64,000 nucleotides of DNA from Roseiarcus sp050012775 (GTDB lineage: Bacteria; Pseudomonadota; Alphaproteobacteria; Rhizobiales; Beijerinckiaceae). The stretch is taken from NCBI GenBank assembly GCA_050012775.1, contig JBEKGN010000014.1, positions 62,001-126,000 on the forward strand. The letters are read 5' to 3'. The notes under the pieces are model-generated. The model ran no database searches, was not told the origin of the DNA, and saw only the letters and a program-made list of their open reading frames with translations. The translations under genes were made by a program, and so were the position numbers. Positions within the stretch are counted from its first letter, which is position 1, and each line of letters opens with the position of its first letter. This document shows positions 42,273-51,587 of the stretch, piece after piece.

Positions 42273-43154
42273 TCAATTCGCGAAGAACATCGGCATACGC
42301 GCCAGGGCGAGCGAAGCGCGCGTCGTCCCGCCGTAGATCCATTCGGTGGCGCGCACATGGCCGTAGCCGCCGAGCACCAGCATCGAAGCGCCGAATTGGT
42401 CGGCTTCCTCCGCCAGCACCGTCGCGACGTCGCGCCCGCGGCTATGGGCGCGCTTGGTTTCGATCGGAATTTCGTGGCGCCCCATATGCCGCGCGATGCT
42501 CGCGCCGGGATCCTCGGCGTCGCTGAAGGCGGAGTCCTCGGCGTCGACGGTGACGAAACGGGTCAGGCGGGTTTGCCGCAACAACGGCAGGGCCTCGCGG
42601 AGCGCGCGCGTCGCTTCCCGGCTGCCGTTCCAGGCGACCACCGCGCGTTGCGGAATGGCGCGGAACGCATAGCCGGCGGGAACGACCAGGACGGGTCGAC
42701 CGGATTCGAATAGGCAGCTTTCAAAAAAGGCGCGCTCGATATCGGCGCCGCCGCCCGCCGACCATCCGAGCACCGTGATGTCGGCGCTGCGGGCGTGACG
42801 CGCGCAGATGTGGCCGACTTCCTGCTCAAACGCGTCGACGCGGCGCAGTTCGTTGCGCGCCGTCAGCTTGCCGTAAACCGCCCGGAGCCGCTTTTCCGAC
42901 TGCTCGGCCTCTTCGCTCGCCTGGCGCTGGGCGTGAATCCAGGCCTCCGGAACCTTCGCGGCGGCGAGCGACATGGGATAGAACGGCACCAGCCCAAACA
43001 TCAGCCCCGTCAAATGCGCGCCGAACGCCGAGCAAAGCATGTCGGCGTAGACGAGCGCGTGAATGGCGGCGTCCGTTTCCTCCTGCGGCACGAGCACGTC
43101 CCGAATTCCGCCCGCCGCGGACTCCCTCGCAATCGCGAAATCGACGGCCGCCAT
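42273..43154 (-). CDS. universal stress protein UspA family
   Basis: The predicted 293-residue protein has a degenerate N-terminal Usp-like half and a complete C-terminal Usp domain with the ATP-binding loop GGYGHVRATEWIYGGTTRASL (short form G-x2-G-x9-G-T). Proteins of this type are induced at low oxygen in many alphaproteobacteria. A FNR/FixK box lies 97-110 bases upstream at 43251-43264, with a weak -10 at 43229-43224 in the right place. The ATG at 43154 is chosen because the domain starts within 20 residues; GGAGAG lies ahead. Confidence 0.88.
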   Translation of the reverse strand: MAAVDFAIARESAAGGIRDVLVPQEETDAAIHALVYADMLCSAFGAHLTGLMFGLVPFYPMSLAAAKVPEAWIHAQRQASEEAEQSEKRLRAVYGKLTARNELRRVDAFEQEVGHICARHARSADITVLGWSAGGGADIERAFFESCLFESGRPVLVVPAGYAFRAIPQRAVVAWNGSREATRALREALPLLRQTRLTRFVTVDAEDSAFSDAEDPGASIARHMGRHEIPIETKRAHSRGRDVATVLAEEADQFGASMLVLGGYGHVRATEWIYGGTTRASLALARMPMFFAN

Positions 43155-43250
43155 GGCCTGAACTCTCCAGGAAACCTTCACCGCGTCGCTGCGCACATCG
43201 CCGCCACGGCGTTAGATGCATTCACGCTAAACGCATGCGGGCGTGGGCTG

Positions 43251-43264
43251 TTGACATAGGTCAA
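43251..43264 (-). promoter_or_regulatory. FNR/FixK box of the stress-protein gene
   Basis: TTGACATAGGTCAA is a symmetric FNR-type site (consensus TTGAT-N4-ATCAA). A TAGCGT hexamer at 43229-43224 on the minus strand and a start near 43217 would place the box at about -41, as in class II promoters. Confidence 0.75.
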
Positions 43265-43615
43265 GCTGGCCCTTTCCCGCGCGCGTCGCCGTCGCTCGAT
43301 CGCGCCTCCGAGCGGGCGATCGCGTCGAGCGCAAGGCGCCGCGCCCTCCGCGAAGCGGCCGGGACTGCGACAGAGAGTCACATGCCCCCGCGCGACGTTT
43401 CGCCGGCGTGCCAGGCCGGAACGCCGAAAGGCCGGGAAAACCGGGCACGGGCAAACGTTCCCCCTCCGCCCGGGAGCCCGGGCGGCGCGCGCCCCGGCCT
43501 GACCGCGCTCGTCGGGGGCTAGACGCACGCTCGCGCCACCGGCTAAAGGCCGTATGTCGAGGCGAGGCGCGGCGCGGCAAGCCGATAAAAATGGGACGAC
43601 AGGCGACGCGCGTCA

Positions 43616-43629
43616 TTGACTTGAATCAA
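43616..43629 (+). promoter_or_regulatory. FNR/FixK box (anaerobox) of the ccoNOQP operon
   Basis: TTGACTTGAATCAA matches the FNR/FixK consensus closely. It lies 64 bases before the ccoN start, which would put transcription start near 43664 if used as a class II site. cbb3 oxidase operons are classic FixK/FNR targets in this group, so this is likely the main activator site. Confidence 0.85.
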
Positions 43630-43693
43630 GATGTGCGGAACTTCTTCATCCAGCTTGCCATGAAGGTTTCGCGAGAAGTGCAGGGGGTTCCAA

Positions 43694-45343
43694 ATGCAGG
43701 CGGTCACGACGAGAAAGTCGATGCGCGGCGGCGAAGTCAGTCTCATCGCCGTTTTGGCCATCATAGCTTTGGCGTGCCTCTATATCGCGGCCAAGACGAT
43801 CGAGCCGGCCTTCGCTTTTCACATGGCGCTGGGCGTCATCGCGAGCGCGGCGGGCATTTTCGCCATCTTCCAGCGCTACTCCGGCCGGCCGGCCGAGAGT
43901 CCGCCGCTCGAGATCGACGGCAAGCCCAATTATAATTTCGGCCCCGTCAAGTTCGCCACCCTGGCGGCCCTGCTGTGGGGCGTGGCGGGCATGGCGGTCG
44001 GCATCTACATCGCCTTCGAGCTCGCCTATCCCTGGCTCAATATCGCGCCCTGGTTCAATTTCGGCCGCCTGCGCCCGCTGCACACCTCGGCGGTGATCTT
44101 CGCTTTTGGCGGCAACGTGCTGCTGGCGACTTCGTTCTATGTCGTGCAGCGCACCTGCCGCGCGCGGCTGGCAGGCGATCTGGCCCCGTGGTTCGTCGTG
44201 CTCGGCTACAACTTCTTCATCGTGATCGCCGGGACGGGCTACCTGCTCGGCATCACCCAGGGCAAGGAATACGCCGAGCCGGAATGGTACTCCGATCTGT
44301 GGCTGACCATCGTCTGGGTCGTCTATCTCCTGGTGTTTCTCGGCACGTTGATGCGTCGCAAAGAGCCGCACATCTACGTCGCCAACTGGTTCTACCTGGC
44401 TTTCATCCTCACGATCGCGTTGCTGCATATCGGCAACAACGCGACGATCCCGATTTCGCTGTTCTCGTCGAAGTCGGTCATCCTGTGGGGCGGCGTGCAG
44501 GACGCGATGTTCCAATGGTGGTACGGCCATAACGCGGTCGGCTTCTTCCTCACCGCCGGTTTCCTGGCGATCATGTACTACTTCGTGCCGAAGCGGGCGG
44601 AGCGGCCGGTCTATTCCTACCGATTGTCGATCATCCACTTCTGGGCGCTGATTTTCCTTTATATCTGGGCGGGTCCGCACCATCTGCACTACACGGCGCT
44701 GCCGGATTGGGCGCAGACGCTCGGCATGACCTTCTCGATCATGCTGTGGATGCCTTCGTGGGGCGGCATGATCAACGGCCTGCTGACCCTGTCGGGCGCG
44801 TGGGACAAGCTGCGCACCGATCCCGTCCTGCGCATGCTGGTGGTGTCGATCGCCTTCTACGGCATGTCGACCTTCGAAGGTCCGGTGATGTCGATCAAGA
44901 CGGTCAATTCGCTGTCGCACTACACGGACTGGACCATCGGGCACGTTCATTCGGGCGCGCTCGGCTGGGTCGCCTATGTGTCGTTCGGCGCGCTCTACTG
45001 CCTGGTTCCCTGGCTGTGGAACAAGCGTGAAGTCTATTCGATCCGCTTAGTGAACTGGCACTTCTGGATCTCGACCCTCGGCATCGTGCTGTACATCACC
45101 TCGATGTGGGTGTCGGGAATTCTTCAGGGCCTGATGTGGCGGTCGTACACGGCGCAAGGCTATCTCGAATATTCCTTCATCGAGACCGTAGCGGCGATGC
45201 ATCCCTTCTATGTCATCCGCGCGCTCGGCGGCGTTCTGTTCATCGCCGGCTATCTGCTCATGGTCTACAACATCTTCATGACGATCCGCTCGGGCGAGGA
45301 AGCGGCCGCTTCCGCCCAACCCTCCCTCCAGCCCGCCGAATGA
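43694..45343 (+). CDS. ccoN: cbb3-type cytochrome c oxidase subunit I
   Basis: The predicted 549-residue catalytic subunit of the high-affinity terminal oxidase has about twelve to thirteen transmembrane helices. Ligand histidines of the low-spin haem (RPLHTSAVIF), the CuB site (WWYGHNAVGF), and PHHLHYTALPD are present, with HVHSGALGW further on. It reduces O2 to water at low oxygen, pumping protons, in the inner membrane. It is first in ccoNOQP and preceded by a FNR/FixK box. Start at 43694 is the ATG behind GGGGG; the N-terminal 12 residues are basic. Confidence 0.97.
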   Translation: MQAVTTRKSMRGGEVSLIAVLAIIALACLYIAAKTIEPAFAFHMALGVIASAAGIFAIFQRYSGRPAESPPLEIDGKPNYNFGPVKFATLAALLWGVAGMAVGIYIAFELAYPWLNIAPWFNFGRLRPLHTSAVIFAFGGNVLLATSFYVVQRTCRARLAGDLAPWFVVLGYNFFIVIAGTGYLLGITQGKEYAEPEWYSDLWLTIVWVVYLLVFLGTLMRRKEPHIYVANWFYLAFILTIALLHIGNNATIPISLFSSKSVILWGGVQDAMFQWWYGHNAVGFFLTAGFLAIMYYFVPKRAERPVYSYRLSIIHFWALIFLYIWAGPHHLHYTALPDWAQTLGMTFSIMLWMPSWGGMINGLLTLSGAWDKLRTDPVLRMLVVSIAFYGMSTFEGPVMSIKTVNSLSHYTDWTIGHVHSGALGWVAYVSFGALYCLVPWLWNKREVYSIRLVNWHFWISTLGIVLYITSMWVSGILQGLMWRSYTAQGYLEYSFIETVAAMHPFYVIRALGGVLFIAGYLLMVYNIFMTIRSGEEAAASAQPSLQPAE

Positions 45344-45354
45344 GGAACTGAGCC

Positions 45355-46119
45355 ATGAGCAGCGGGACGCCAACCCCCAATACCGCGGGTCTCTTCGCCA
45401 AGCATTACATCCTGGAGAAGAACCCGATCCTCCTGGTGATCGCCATCCTGATCGTCGTCGCGATCGGCGGCATCGTCCAGATCGTGCCTCTGTTCTACCT
45501 GCAAAGCACGGTCGAGAAGGTCGAGGGCATGCGGCCCTATACGCCGCTCGAACTCGCCGGGCGCAACATCTACGTGCGCGAGGGCTGCTACCTCTGCCAC
45601 AGCCAGATGATCCGCTCGCTGCGCGACGAGGTGGAGCGCTACGGCCATTATTCCCTGGCGGCGGAAAGCATGTACGACCATCCGTTCCAGTGGGGTTCGA
45701 AGCGCAACGGTCCCGACCTGGCGCGCGTCGGCCTGAAATACACCGACTCCTGGCAGGTCGCGCATCTCAAGGATCCGCGCTCGGTCGTGCCGCAATCGAT
45801 CATGCCGACCTACGCGTTCCTCGCCAATACCGAATTGGACACCCGCGAGGTCGCCGACTACATGCGCGCCAGCCGGCTCGTCGGCGTTCCCTATACCGAC
45901 GAGATGATCGCCGACGTCGACGCCGATCTGAAGACGCAGATCAACCCCGACAGCCCGGATGCGGCGGCGTTCCAGAAGCGTTACCCGAAGGCGCAACTGC
46001 GCAAGTTCAACGGGGAGAGCGCCGCGCTGACCGAGGCCGACGCGGTGGTGGCCTATCTGCAGATGCTCGGCACGCTGGTCGACTACAATCTCTACGACGA
46101 CAAGGCCAACCTGCGTTGA
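45355..46119 (+). CDS. ccoO: cbb3-type cytochrome c oxidase subunit II
   Basis: The predicted 254-residue mono-haem cytochrome c subunit is anchored by an N-terminal helix (about residues 24-48). The haem c motif is CYLCH (78-82) and the likely axial methionine is in SIMPTYAFL. It passes electrons from the CcoP-type subunit to the catalytic subunit. The spacing of 11 bases to ccoN with AGGAACTGAGCC before the start fits a single operon. Confidence 0.96.
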   Translation: MSSGTPTPNTAGLFAKHYILEKNPILLVIAILIVVAIGGIVQIVPLFYLQSTVEKVEGMRPYTPLELAGRNIYVREGCYLCHSQMIRSLRDEVERYGHYSLAAESMYDHPFQWGSKRNGPDLARVGLKYTDSWQVAHLKDPRSVVPQSIMPTYAFLANTELDTREVADYMRASRLVGVPYTDEMIADVDADLKTQINPDSPDAAAFQKRYPKAQLRKFNGESAALTEADAVVAYLQMLGTLVDYNLYDDKANLR

Positions 46120-46131
46120 GGGGGAAGCGTC

Positions 46132-46287
46132 ATGGATTCGACGTACGAAATGCTCGCGCAATTCGCGCGGTCCGGCGGAACGATTTACTGCTTCGCGTTG
46201 TTCCTGGGGGTGCTGGTCTATGCGCTGTGGCCGGCCAATGGAGAGGCTTTCAATGAAGCGGCCCGCATGCCGCTGCGCGAGGATTGA
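46132..46287 (+). CDS. ccoQ: cbb3-type cytochrome oxidase subunit CcoQ
   Basis: The predicted 51-residue single-helix protein (MDSTYEMLAQFARSGGT, then a hydrophobic segment IYCFALFLGVLVYALWP) is in the position and of the size of CcoQ, which stabilises the assembled oxidase. The gene begins 12 bases after the ccoO stop, behind GGGGGAAG, and ends three bases before ccoP. Confidence 0.9.
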   Translation: MDSTYEMLAQFARSGGTIYCFALFLGVLVYALWPANGEAFNEAARMPLRED

Positions 46288-46290
46288 GCG

Positions 46291-47172
46291 ATGGCGACGA
46301 CAGAACCAAACCAGGTCGATTCGGTCACGGGCCAGACCACCACGGGGCACGAGTGGGACGGCATCCGCGAACTCAACACGCCGTTGCCGCGCTGGTGGCT
46401 ATGGACCTTCTATGCATGCATCCTCTTCGCGATCGTCTATTGGGTTCTGTACCCGGCCTGGCCGCTGGTCAGCGGGTTCTCGCGCGGCGCGTTGGCATAT
46501 TCCTCGCGCGGCCAGGTCGCCGAGGATATTCAAGCGATCCAGGCGCAGCGCGCTCAAACGGAAGCGGGCCTGGACAAGGCTAGCGTGACGCAGATCGTGG
46601 CCGACAAGAAGCTGCTGAGTCTGGCGTTGGCTCATGGCAAGGCGGCGTTCGCCGAGGACTGCGCGCCCTGCCACGGTTCGGGCGGCCAGGGCTCGAAGGG
46701 CTACCGCAACCTCACCAACGAAGACTGGCTGTGGGGCGGCACGCTCGACGACATCCAGACGACGATCACCCACGGCATTCGCGCCGACTACGACAAGGAC
46801 ACGCGCTCCAGCGCGATGCCGGCCTTCGGCCGCGACGGCGTCTTGAAGCCGGAGGAGATCCGCCAGGTCGCCAGCTACGTGCGCACGCTGAGCAAGCTCG
46901 AGCCGGAAGCGGGCGTGGACGTCGCCGCCGGCAAGAAGGTCTTCGCCGACAATTGCGCGGTGTGCCACGGCGACGACGGCAAGGGCAACTTGGCGATGGG
47001 CTCCGCCAACCTGACCGACGGCCTGCAGCTCTATGGCGGAGACTTTAAAGACCTGATCCAGACGATTACCTATGCGCGAAACAGCACGATGCCGGCCTGG
47101 GGCGCGCGCCTCGATCCGGTGACGATCAAGTCACTGGCGGTATACGTGCATAGCTTGGGCGCTGGACAGTGA
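46291..47172 (+). CDS. ccoP: cbb3-type cytochrome c oxidase subunit III
   Basis: The predicted 293-residue di-haem cytochrome c has an N-terminal membrane anchor (about residues 35-60) and two class I haem domains with CAPCH (124-128) and CAVCH (222-226) and axial methionines in SSAMPAFG and STMPAWG. It accepts electrons from soluble cytochrome c or the bc1 complex. The GTG start of ccoG overlaps its stop. Confidence 0.96.
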   Translation: MATTEPNQVDSVTGQTTTGHEWDGIRELNTPLPRWWLWTFYACILFAIVYWVLYPAWPLVSGFSRGALAYSSRGQVAEDIQAIQAQRAQTEAGLDKASVTQIVADKKLLSLALAHGKAAFAEDCAPCHGSGGQGSKGYRNLTNEDWLWGGTLDDIQTTITHGIRADYDKDTRSSAMPAFGRDGVLKPEEIRQVASYVRTLSKLEPEAGVDVAAGKKVFADNCAVCHGDDGKGNLAMGSANLTDGLQLYGGDFKDLIQTITYARNSTMPAWGARLDPVTIKSLAVYVHSLGAGQ

Positions 47173-48626
47173 TTCAATCGGAGATTGTTGGGGACCAGGA
47201 GGTTTACGACGATAGTCCCCTCTACGCGGCGGCGACGAAGATTTACCCGCAGAAGGTCGAAGGGACCTTTCGCCGCCTGAAATGGGCCCTGCTGATCGTC
47301 TGCCTGGGAATTTACTACTTTCTCCCCTTCGTTCGCTGGGACCGCGGACCGAACGAGCCGCATCAGGCGGTTCTCGTCGATCTCGCGCACTCGCGTTTCT
47401 ACTTCTTCTTCATCGAGCTATGGCCGCAGGAGGTCTATTACTTCACCGGCCTGCTCATTCTCGCCTCGCTCGCGCTGTTCCTGTCGAACGCGCTGTTCGG
47501 TCGCGTCTGGTGCGGCTATTTCTGCTTTCAGACGGTGTGGACCGATTTGTTCATGTGGGTCGAACGTCTTGTCGAGGGCGACCGGCGCGACCGCATCAAG
47601 CTCGACGCAGCGCCGTGGGACGCGAACAAGATCGCCAAGCGCGCCGCCAAGCACGGGATCTGGGTTCTGATCGCCTGGTGGACCGGCGGCGTCTGGGTGC
47701 TCTATTTCGCCGACGCGCCGACGCTGGTGCGCGATCTCGCGACATTCCAAGCCTCTCTAGTGGCTTATGTCTGGATCGGCATCCTCACCTTCACGACCTA
47801 TTACCTGGCGGGGCACATGCGCGAGCAGGTGTGCCTCTATATGTGTCCGTGGCCGCGCATCCAGGCCGCGCTGACCGACGTCGACGCGCTCAACGTCACC
47901 TACCGGCGCGATCGCGGCGAACCGCGCATGTCGCTCAAAGAGGCGAGCAAGGAGCGGGCGGCGGGTCAGCCCGCCGGCGACTGCATCGATTGCTATCAGT
48001 GCGTCGCGGTGTGCCCGACGGGGGTCGACATCCGCAAGGGCTCGCAGCTCGGCTGCATCCAGTGCGGTCTGTGCATCGACGCCTGCGACACGGTGATGAA
48101 GAAGGTCAACCGGCCGACCCGGCTGATCAGCTACGACACCGACGAGAACATCAAGCGCCGCCAGCGCGGCGAGGCGCCGGTTTACCGGATCGTGCGCTCG
48201 CGCACGATCCTCTATGTCGTGGTGATCGCGATCGTCGGCGCTCTGATGCTCTATCAGTTGACGACGCGCCAGCACATGGGCCTGAGCGTGCTGCACGTGC
48301 GCGCGCCGATGTTCACGACCGCCAGGGACGGCGCCGTCCGCAACGGCTATACGCTGCGTTTCTCCAATAAGTCGAACGAGACGCACAAGTTCGCCATCGA
48401 GATCGGCGGGATCAAGGGCGCGGTCGCCAAGAGCGAGGAGACCGACACGCTGCCGGACGGCCGCCTGATGGTCAGCGTCGATCCCGACTCGACGCAGGAG
48501 ATCGAGCTCTACGTCACCGCGCCGCTCTCGTCGGCGACCAATGCGGGCGCTCCGATCGTCGTGAAGGCGACCGACCTGCAGGACGGCGAGACGGTCAGCG
48601 TGAGCGACCACTTCTTCGGGCCGTGA
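47169..48626 (+). CDS. ccoG: cytochrome c oxidase accessory protein CcoG
   Basis: The predicted 485-residue membrane Fe-S protein has several transmembrane helices, a WCGYFCFQ cysteine pair, and two 4Fe-4S ferredoxin motifs (CIDCYQCVAVCP and CIQCGLCIDAC). A periplasmic Ig-like domain ends the protein. CcoG is reported to reduce Cu(II) for cbb3 assembly. The GTG start overlaps the ccoP stop as GTGA, so it is co-translated. Confidence 0.95.
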   Translation: MIQSEIVGDQEVYDDSPLYAAATKIYPQKVEGTFRRLKWALLIVCLGIYYFLPFVRWDRGPNEPHQAVLVDLAHSRFYFFFIELWPQEVYYFTGLLILASLALFLSNALFGRVWCGYFCFQTVWTDLFMWVERLVEGDRRDRIKLDAAPWDANKIAKRAAKHGIWVLIAWWTGGVWVLYFADAPTLVRDLATFQASLVAYVWIGILTFTTYYLAGHMREQVCLYMCPWPRIQAALTDVDALNVTYRRDRGEPRMSLKEASKERAAGQPAGDCIDCYQCVAVCPTGVDIRKGSQLGCIQCGLCIDACDTVMKKVNRPTRLISYDTDENIKRRQRGEAPVYRIVRSRTILYVVVIAIVGALMLYQLTTRQHMGLSVLHVRAPMFTTARDGAVRNGYTLRFSNKSNETHKFAIEIGGIKGAVAKSEETDTLPDGRLMVSVDPDSTQEIELYVTAPLSSATNAGAPIVVKATDLQDGETVSVSDHFFGP

Positions 48627-48660
48627 GGTTGCGCCGATGTGCTGCGAGGGACTAGACATC

Positions 48661-49212
48661 ATGCTTCTCAACTCGGATCGAGCGATGGCGCAGCGCGGCT
48701 TTCCCCAACGTCCCGACTTGACGAAGCCGCTGACCGGCCGCGCAGTGGTGATCATGCTCGGCCTGTTCTTCGCCGTGATGTTCGCCGCCAACGGCGCGTT
48801 GATCTACACCGCGCTCAGCACGCTGCACGGCGAGGAGCTCGCCAATTCCTATGACGCGAGCCAGGTCTACAACCAGCGCATCGCCGAGGCGCGCGCGCAG
48901 AACCTACTGGGCTGGGTCGCCGACGTGACGACCCGCCAGGAGGGCGGCGGCGAGCGCGTCGTCGCTGATTTCCGCGACCGCGACGGCGCGCCGATCCCCG
49001 GCCTGGAGGTGCGCGCGCGCTTCGTGCATCCGTTCGACAAGGGCGCCGATCGGGAAGCGATCCTGACTTCCGACGGGGGCGCTTACGAAGGCGTCGCCGC
49101 GCCGCTGCATTCGGGCCGGTGGACCCTCGTCATCGAGGCGAAACAAGACGGACAGCGGAAGTTCACGAGCCAGAACAAGATCACGCTCGCGGAGACCGCT
49201 GTCGGGGATTAG
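48661..49212 (+). CDS. ccoH: cbb3 oxidase assembly protein FixH family
   Basis: The predicted 183-residue protein has one N-terminal transmembrane helix (about residues 27-50) and a periplasmic beta domain, typical of FixH/CcoH, which assists maturation of the oxidase. The frame is open from an ATG at 48637, eight codons earlier; I prefer 48661 because the family begins soon after, but either is possible. It follows ccoG by 34 bases and is followed after three bases by the copper ATPase gene. Confidence 0.88.
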   Translation: MLLNSDRAMAQRGFPQRPDLTKPLTGRAVVIMLGLFFAVMFAANGALIYTALSTLHGEELANSYDASQVYNQRIAEARAQNLLGWVADVTTRQEGGGERVVADFRDRDGAPIPGLEVRARFVHPFDKGADREAILTSDGGAYEGVAAPLHSGRWTLVIEAKQDGQRKFTSQNKITLAETAVGD

Positions 49213-49215
49213 CCG

Positions 49216-51402
49216 GTGTCCGAGACGCAGGATTTGTCGGTATTCGTTCGCCATCCCGCCGAAGGGGTGTCGGCGATGGATCTCGTCGTCGAGGGCGTCC
49301 ATTGCGGCGCCTGCATCAGCACGATCGAAAAGGGCCTCGGTCGCGAGGCCGGCGTGCGCGGCGCGCGCGTCAATCTGGCGAGCAAGCGCGTCACCGTCGA
49401 ATGGGATGACGGCGCGCTGGAGCCGGCGGCGATCCTCGTCCGGCTGAGCGGCCTCGGCTACCCCGCTTATCCCTTCGCCGCCGCGATCGCCGACAGCGTC
49501 GAGGCCGCCGAGGAGAGGCGCCTGCTGCGCTGTCTCGGGGTCGCCGCTTTCGGCGCGATGAACGTCATGCTCATCTCGGTCGCGCTGTGGTCGGGCGCGG
49601 CGGACGCGCGGGGTTGGGCGACGCGCGATTTCTTCCATTGGCTCTCGGCGATCGTCGTGCTGCCGACCGTCGCCTACGCAGGGCGGCCGTTCTTCGACAA
49701 CGCGATGCGCGCGCTGCGCCAGGCCACGTTCAACATGGACGTGCCGATCACCATCGGCGTCATGCTCGCGCTATTGCTGTCGGTGGTGCAGACGCTACAG
49801 CACGCCCGCGAGACCTATTTCGACAGCGCGGCGATGCTGCTGCTGTTTCTGCTCGCTGGGCGCTTTCTCGATCAGCGCGTGCGGCGCAAGACGCGCGACG
49901 TCGCGACCAATCTGGCGGCGATCAAGGCGGAAAAGGCGATCAAGCTTCTCGAGGGCGGCGAGGCGCGGGAAACGCCGATCGAGGCGGTGGCGCCCGGCGA
50001 TCTCGTGCTGGTGCGCGCCGGCGAACGGGTCGCGGTCGACGGAATCGTCGAGGACGGACGATCCGAGGTCGATCAGAGTCTGGTGACGGGCGAGACCGCG
50101 GCCGTCGCGGTCGCTCCGGGCGCGATGGTCTACGCCGGCACGCTGAATATGTCGGGCGCGCTGCGCGTGCGCGTCAGCAACGCCGCGACCGGCACGCTGC
50201 TCGACGAAGTCAACGCGCTGCTGGACAAGGCCATCGAGCAGCGCTCGTCCTATGTGCGGCTCGCCGATCGCGCCGCGCGGCTCTATGCGCCGGTGGTGCA
50301 TCTGACGGCGCTGGCGACGTTTCTCGGCTGGATCGCGGCGGGCCTCTCCTGGCAGCCGGCGCTGGTCATCGCGATCACCGTGCTGATCATCACCTGTCCC
50401 TGCGCGCTCGGCCTCGCGGTGCCGGCGGTGCAAGTGGTCGCCGCGAGCGCGATGTTCCGCCGCGGCGTCATGCTCAATTCCGGCGACGCGCTGGAGCGCC
50501 TCGCCGAGGTCGACACGATCGTGTTCGACAAGACGGGAACCCTGACCCTGCCGCAGCCGAGCCTGGCCAATTCAGCCGACATCGACCCTGAGGATCTTGC
50601 GCTCGCGGGATCGCTGGCGCTGGCGAGCAAGCATCCGCTCGCCAAGGCGGTGGCCGCCGCGGCGGGAGCGAAGAACCCGCTCGCCGCGCATGAATTCCCT
50701 GGCCAGGGCGTCACCGTGTTCCATGAAGGCAAGCGGGTCAAGCTCGGCTCCGCCGCCTATTGCAAGGCCGAGGCCGAGGCGTCCGAGGTCGCGGCGCGAT
50801 GGCCCGACGCCTCGCTGATCGCCTTTCGCGCGCCTGAGCGCGCGGTCGTCTTCGCGATCCGCCAGGCGCCGCGTCCCGACGCGCGCGAAGTCGTCGCCGG
50901 CCTTGCGCGCGAGGGTTACGCGATCGAAATCCTGTCGGGCGATCGGCCCGAGGCGGTCGAAGAGGTCGCGCGCGAATTGGCGATCGCGCATTTTTCCGCG
51001 GGGCTCAAGCCCGCCGACAAGATCGCGCGGCTGAAGACGCTGAGACGCGAAGGCCGCCGCGTGCTGATGGTCGGCGACGGCCTCAACGACGCGCCGGCGC
51101 TCGCGAGCGCCGACGTCTCGATTTCGCCGATCTCGGCCGCGCATCTCACTCAGGCCCAGGCCGACGCGGTGTTCCTGCGCGACCGGCTCGCCCCCGTGGC
51201 CGACGCGCTGCATCTCGCGCGCAAGGCCAAGAGCCTGATGGTGGAGAACCTCTGGCTGTCCGTAATCTATAATTTGATCGCCGTGCCGATCGCGATCGCC
51301 GGCTACGCGACGCCGCTCATCGCGGCGCTGGCGATGTCCGGCTCGTCGATCCTGGTGACGCTGAACGCGCTGCGCGCGCGCAGCGCGGGGGCGCGGCGAT
51401 GA
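49216..51402 (+). CDS. ccoI: copper-translocating P-type ATPase (CcoI/FixI)
   Basis: The predicted 728-residue P1B ATPase exports or delivers copper for the cbb3 centre. It has one metal-binding domain with GVHCGAC (C30, C33), eight hydrophobic segments, the ion-path CPC in ITCPCALG, the phosphorylation DKTGT and GDGLNDAPAL hinge. The GTG start at 49216 follows the fixH stop by three bases. Its stop overlaps ccoS as ATGA. Confidence 0.95.
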   Translation: MSETQDLSVFVRHPAEGVSAMDLVVEGVHCGACISTIEKGLGREAGVRGARVNLASKRVTVEWDDGALEPAAILVRLSGLGYPAYPFAAAIADSVEAAEERRLLRCLGVAAFGAMNVMLISVALWSGAADARGWATRDFFHWLSAIVVLPTVAYAGRPFFDNAMRALRQATFNMDVPITIGVMLALLLSVVQTLQHARETYFDSAAMLLLFLLAGRFLDQRVRRKTRDVATNLAAIKAEKAIKLLEGGEARETPIEAVAPGDLVLVRAGERVAVDGIVEDGRSEVDQSLVTGETAAVAVAPGAMVYAGTLNMSGALRVRVSNAATGTLLDEVNALLDKAIEQRSSYVRLADRAARLYAPVVHLTALATFLGWIAAGLSWQPALVIAITVLIITCPCALGLAVPAVQVVAASAMFRRGVMLNSGDALERLAEVDTIVFDKTGTLTLPQPSLANSADIDPEDLALAGSLALASKHPLAKAVAAAAGAKNPLAAHEFPGQGVTVFHEGKRVKLGSAAYCKAEAEASEVAARWPDASLIAFRAPERAVVFAIRQAPRPDAREVVAGLAREGYAIEILSGDRPEAVEEVARELAIAHFSAGLKPADKIARLKTLRREGRRVLMVGDGLNDAPALASADVSISPISAAHLTQAQADAVFLRDRLAPVADALHLARKAKSLMVENLWLSVIYNLIAVPIAIAGYATPLIAALAMSGSSILVTLNALRARSAGARR

Positions 51403-51572
51403 ACGTCCTCGTCTATCTCGTGCCCCTCGCCTTGGCGCTCGGCGGCCTCGGCCTCGCCGGCTTTCTGTGGGCGATGAAGAGCGGCCAGTTCGACGACCTG
51501 GAGGGCGCGGCGTGGCGGGCGATTTCGGACGACGACCTGCCGGAGGAGAAGGACGGGAAGGGGCGGGGGTAG
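51399..51572 (+). CDS. ccoS: cbb3-type cytochrome oxidase assembly protein CcoS
   Basis: The predicted 57-residue single-helix protein (MNVLVYLVPLALALGGLGLA, then FLWAMKSGQFDDLEGAAWR) is the typical FixS/CcoS, needed to insert haem b or copper into the oxidase. The ATG overlaps the ccoI stop by four bases, the standard arrangement, and it ends the 8-kb ccoNOQPGHIS unit. Confidence 0.94.
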   Translation: MNVLVYLVPLALALGGLGLAGFLWAMKSGQFDDLEGAAWRAISDDDLPEEKDGKGRG

Positions 51573-51587
51573 GGGCGGCGGCGCCGT

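Larger units (their letters stand above)
43155..43693. other. divergent control region between the stress-protein and ccoN genes
   Basis: These 540 bases hold no gene. They contain two FNR/FixK boxes (43251-43264 facing the stress-protein gene and 43616-43629 facing ccoN) and, between them, a strong GC hairpin CCGCCCGGG-AG-CCCGGGCGG at 43466-43485 that may insulate the two promoters. Confidence 0.6.
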
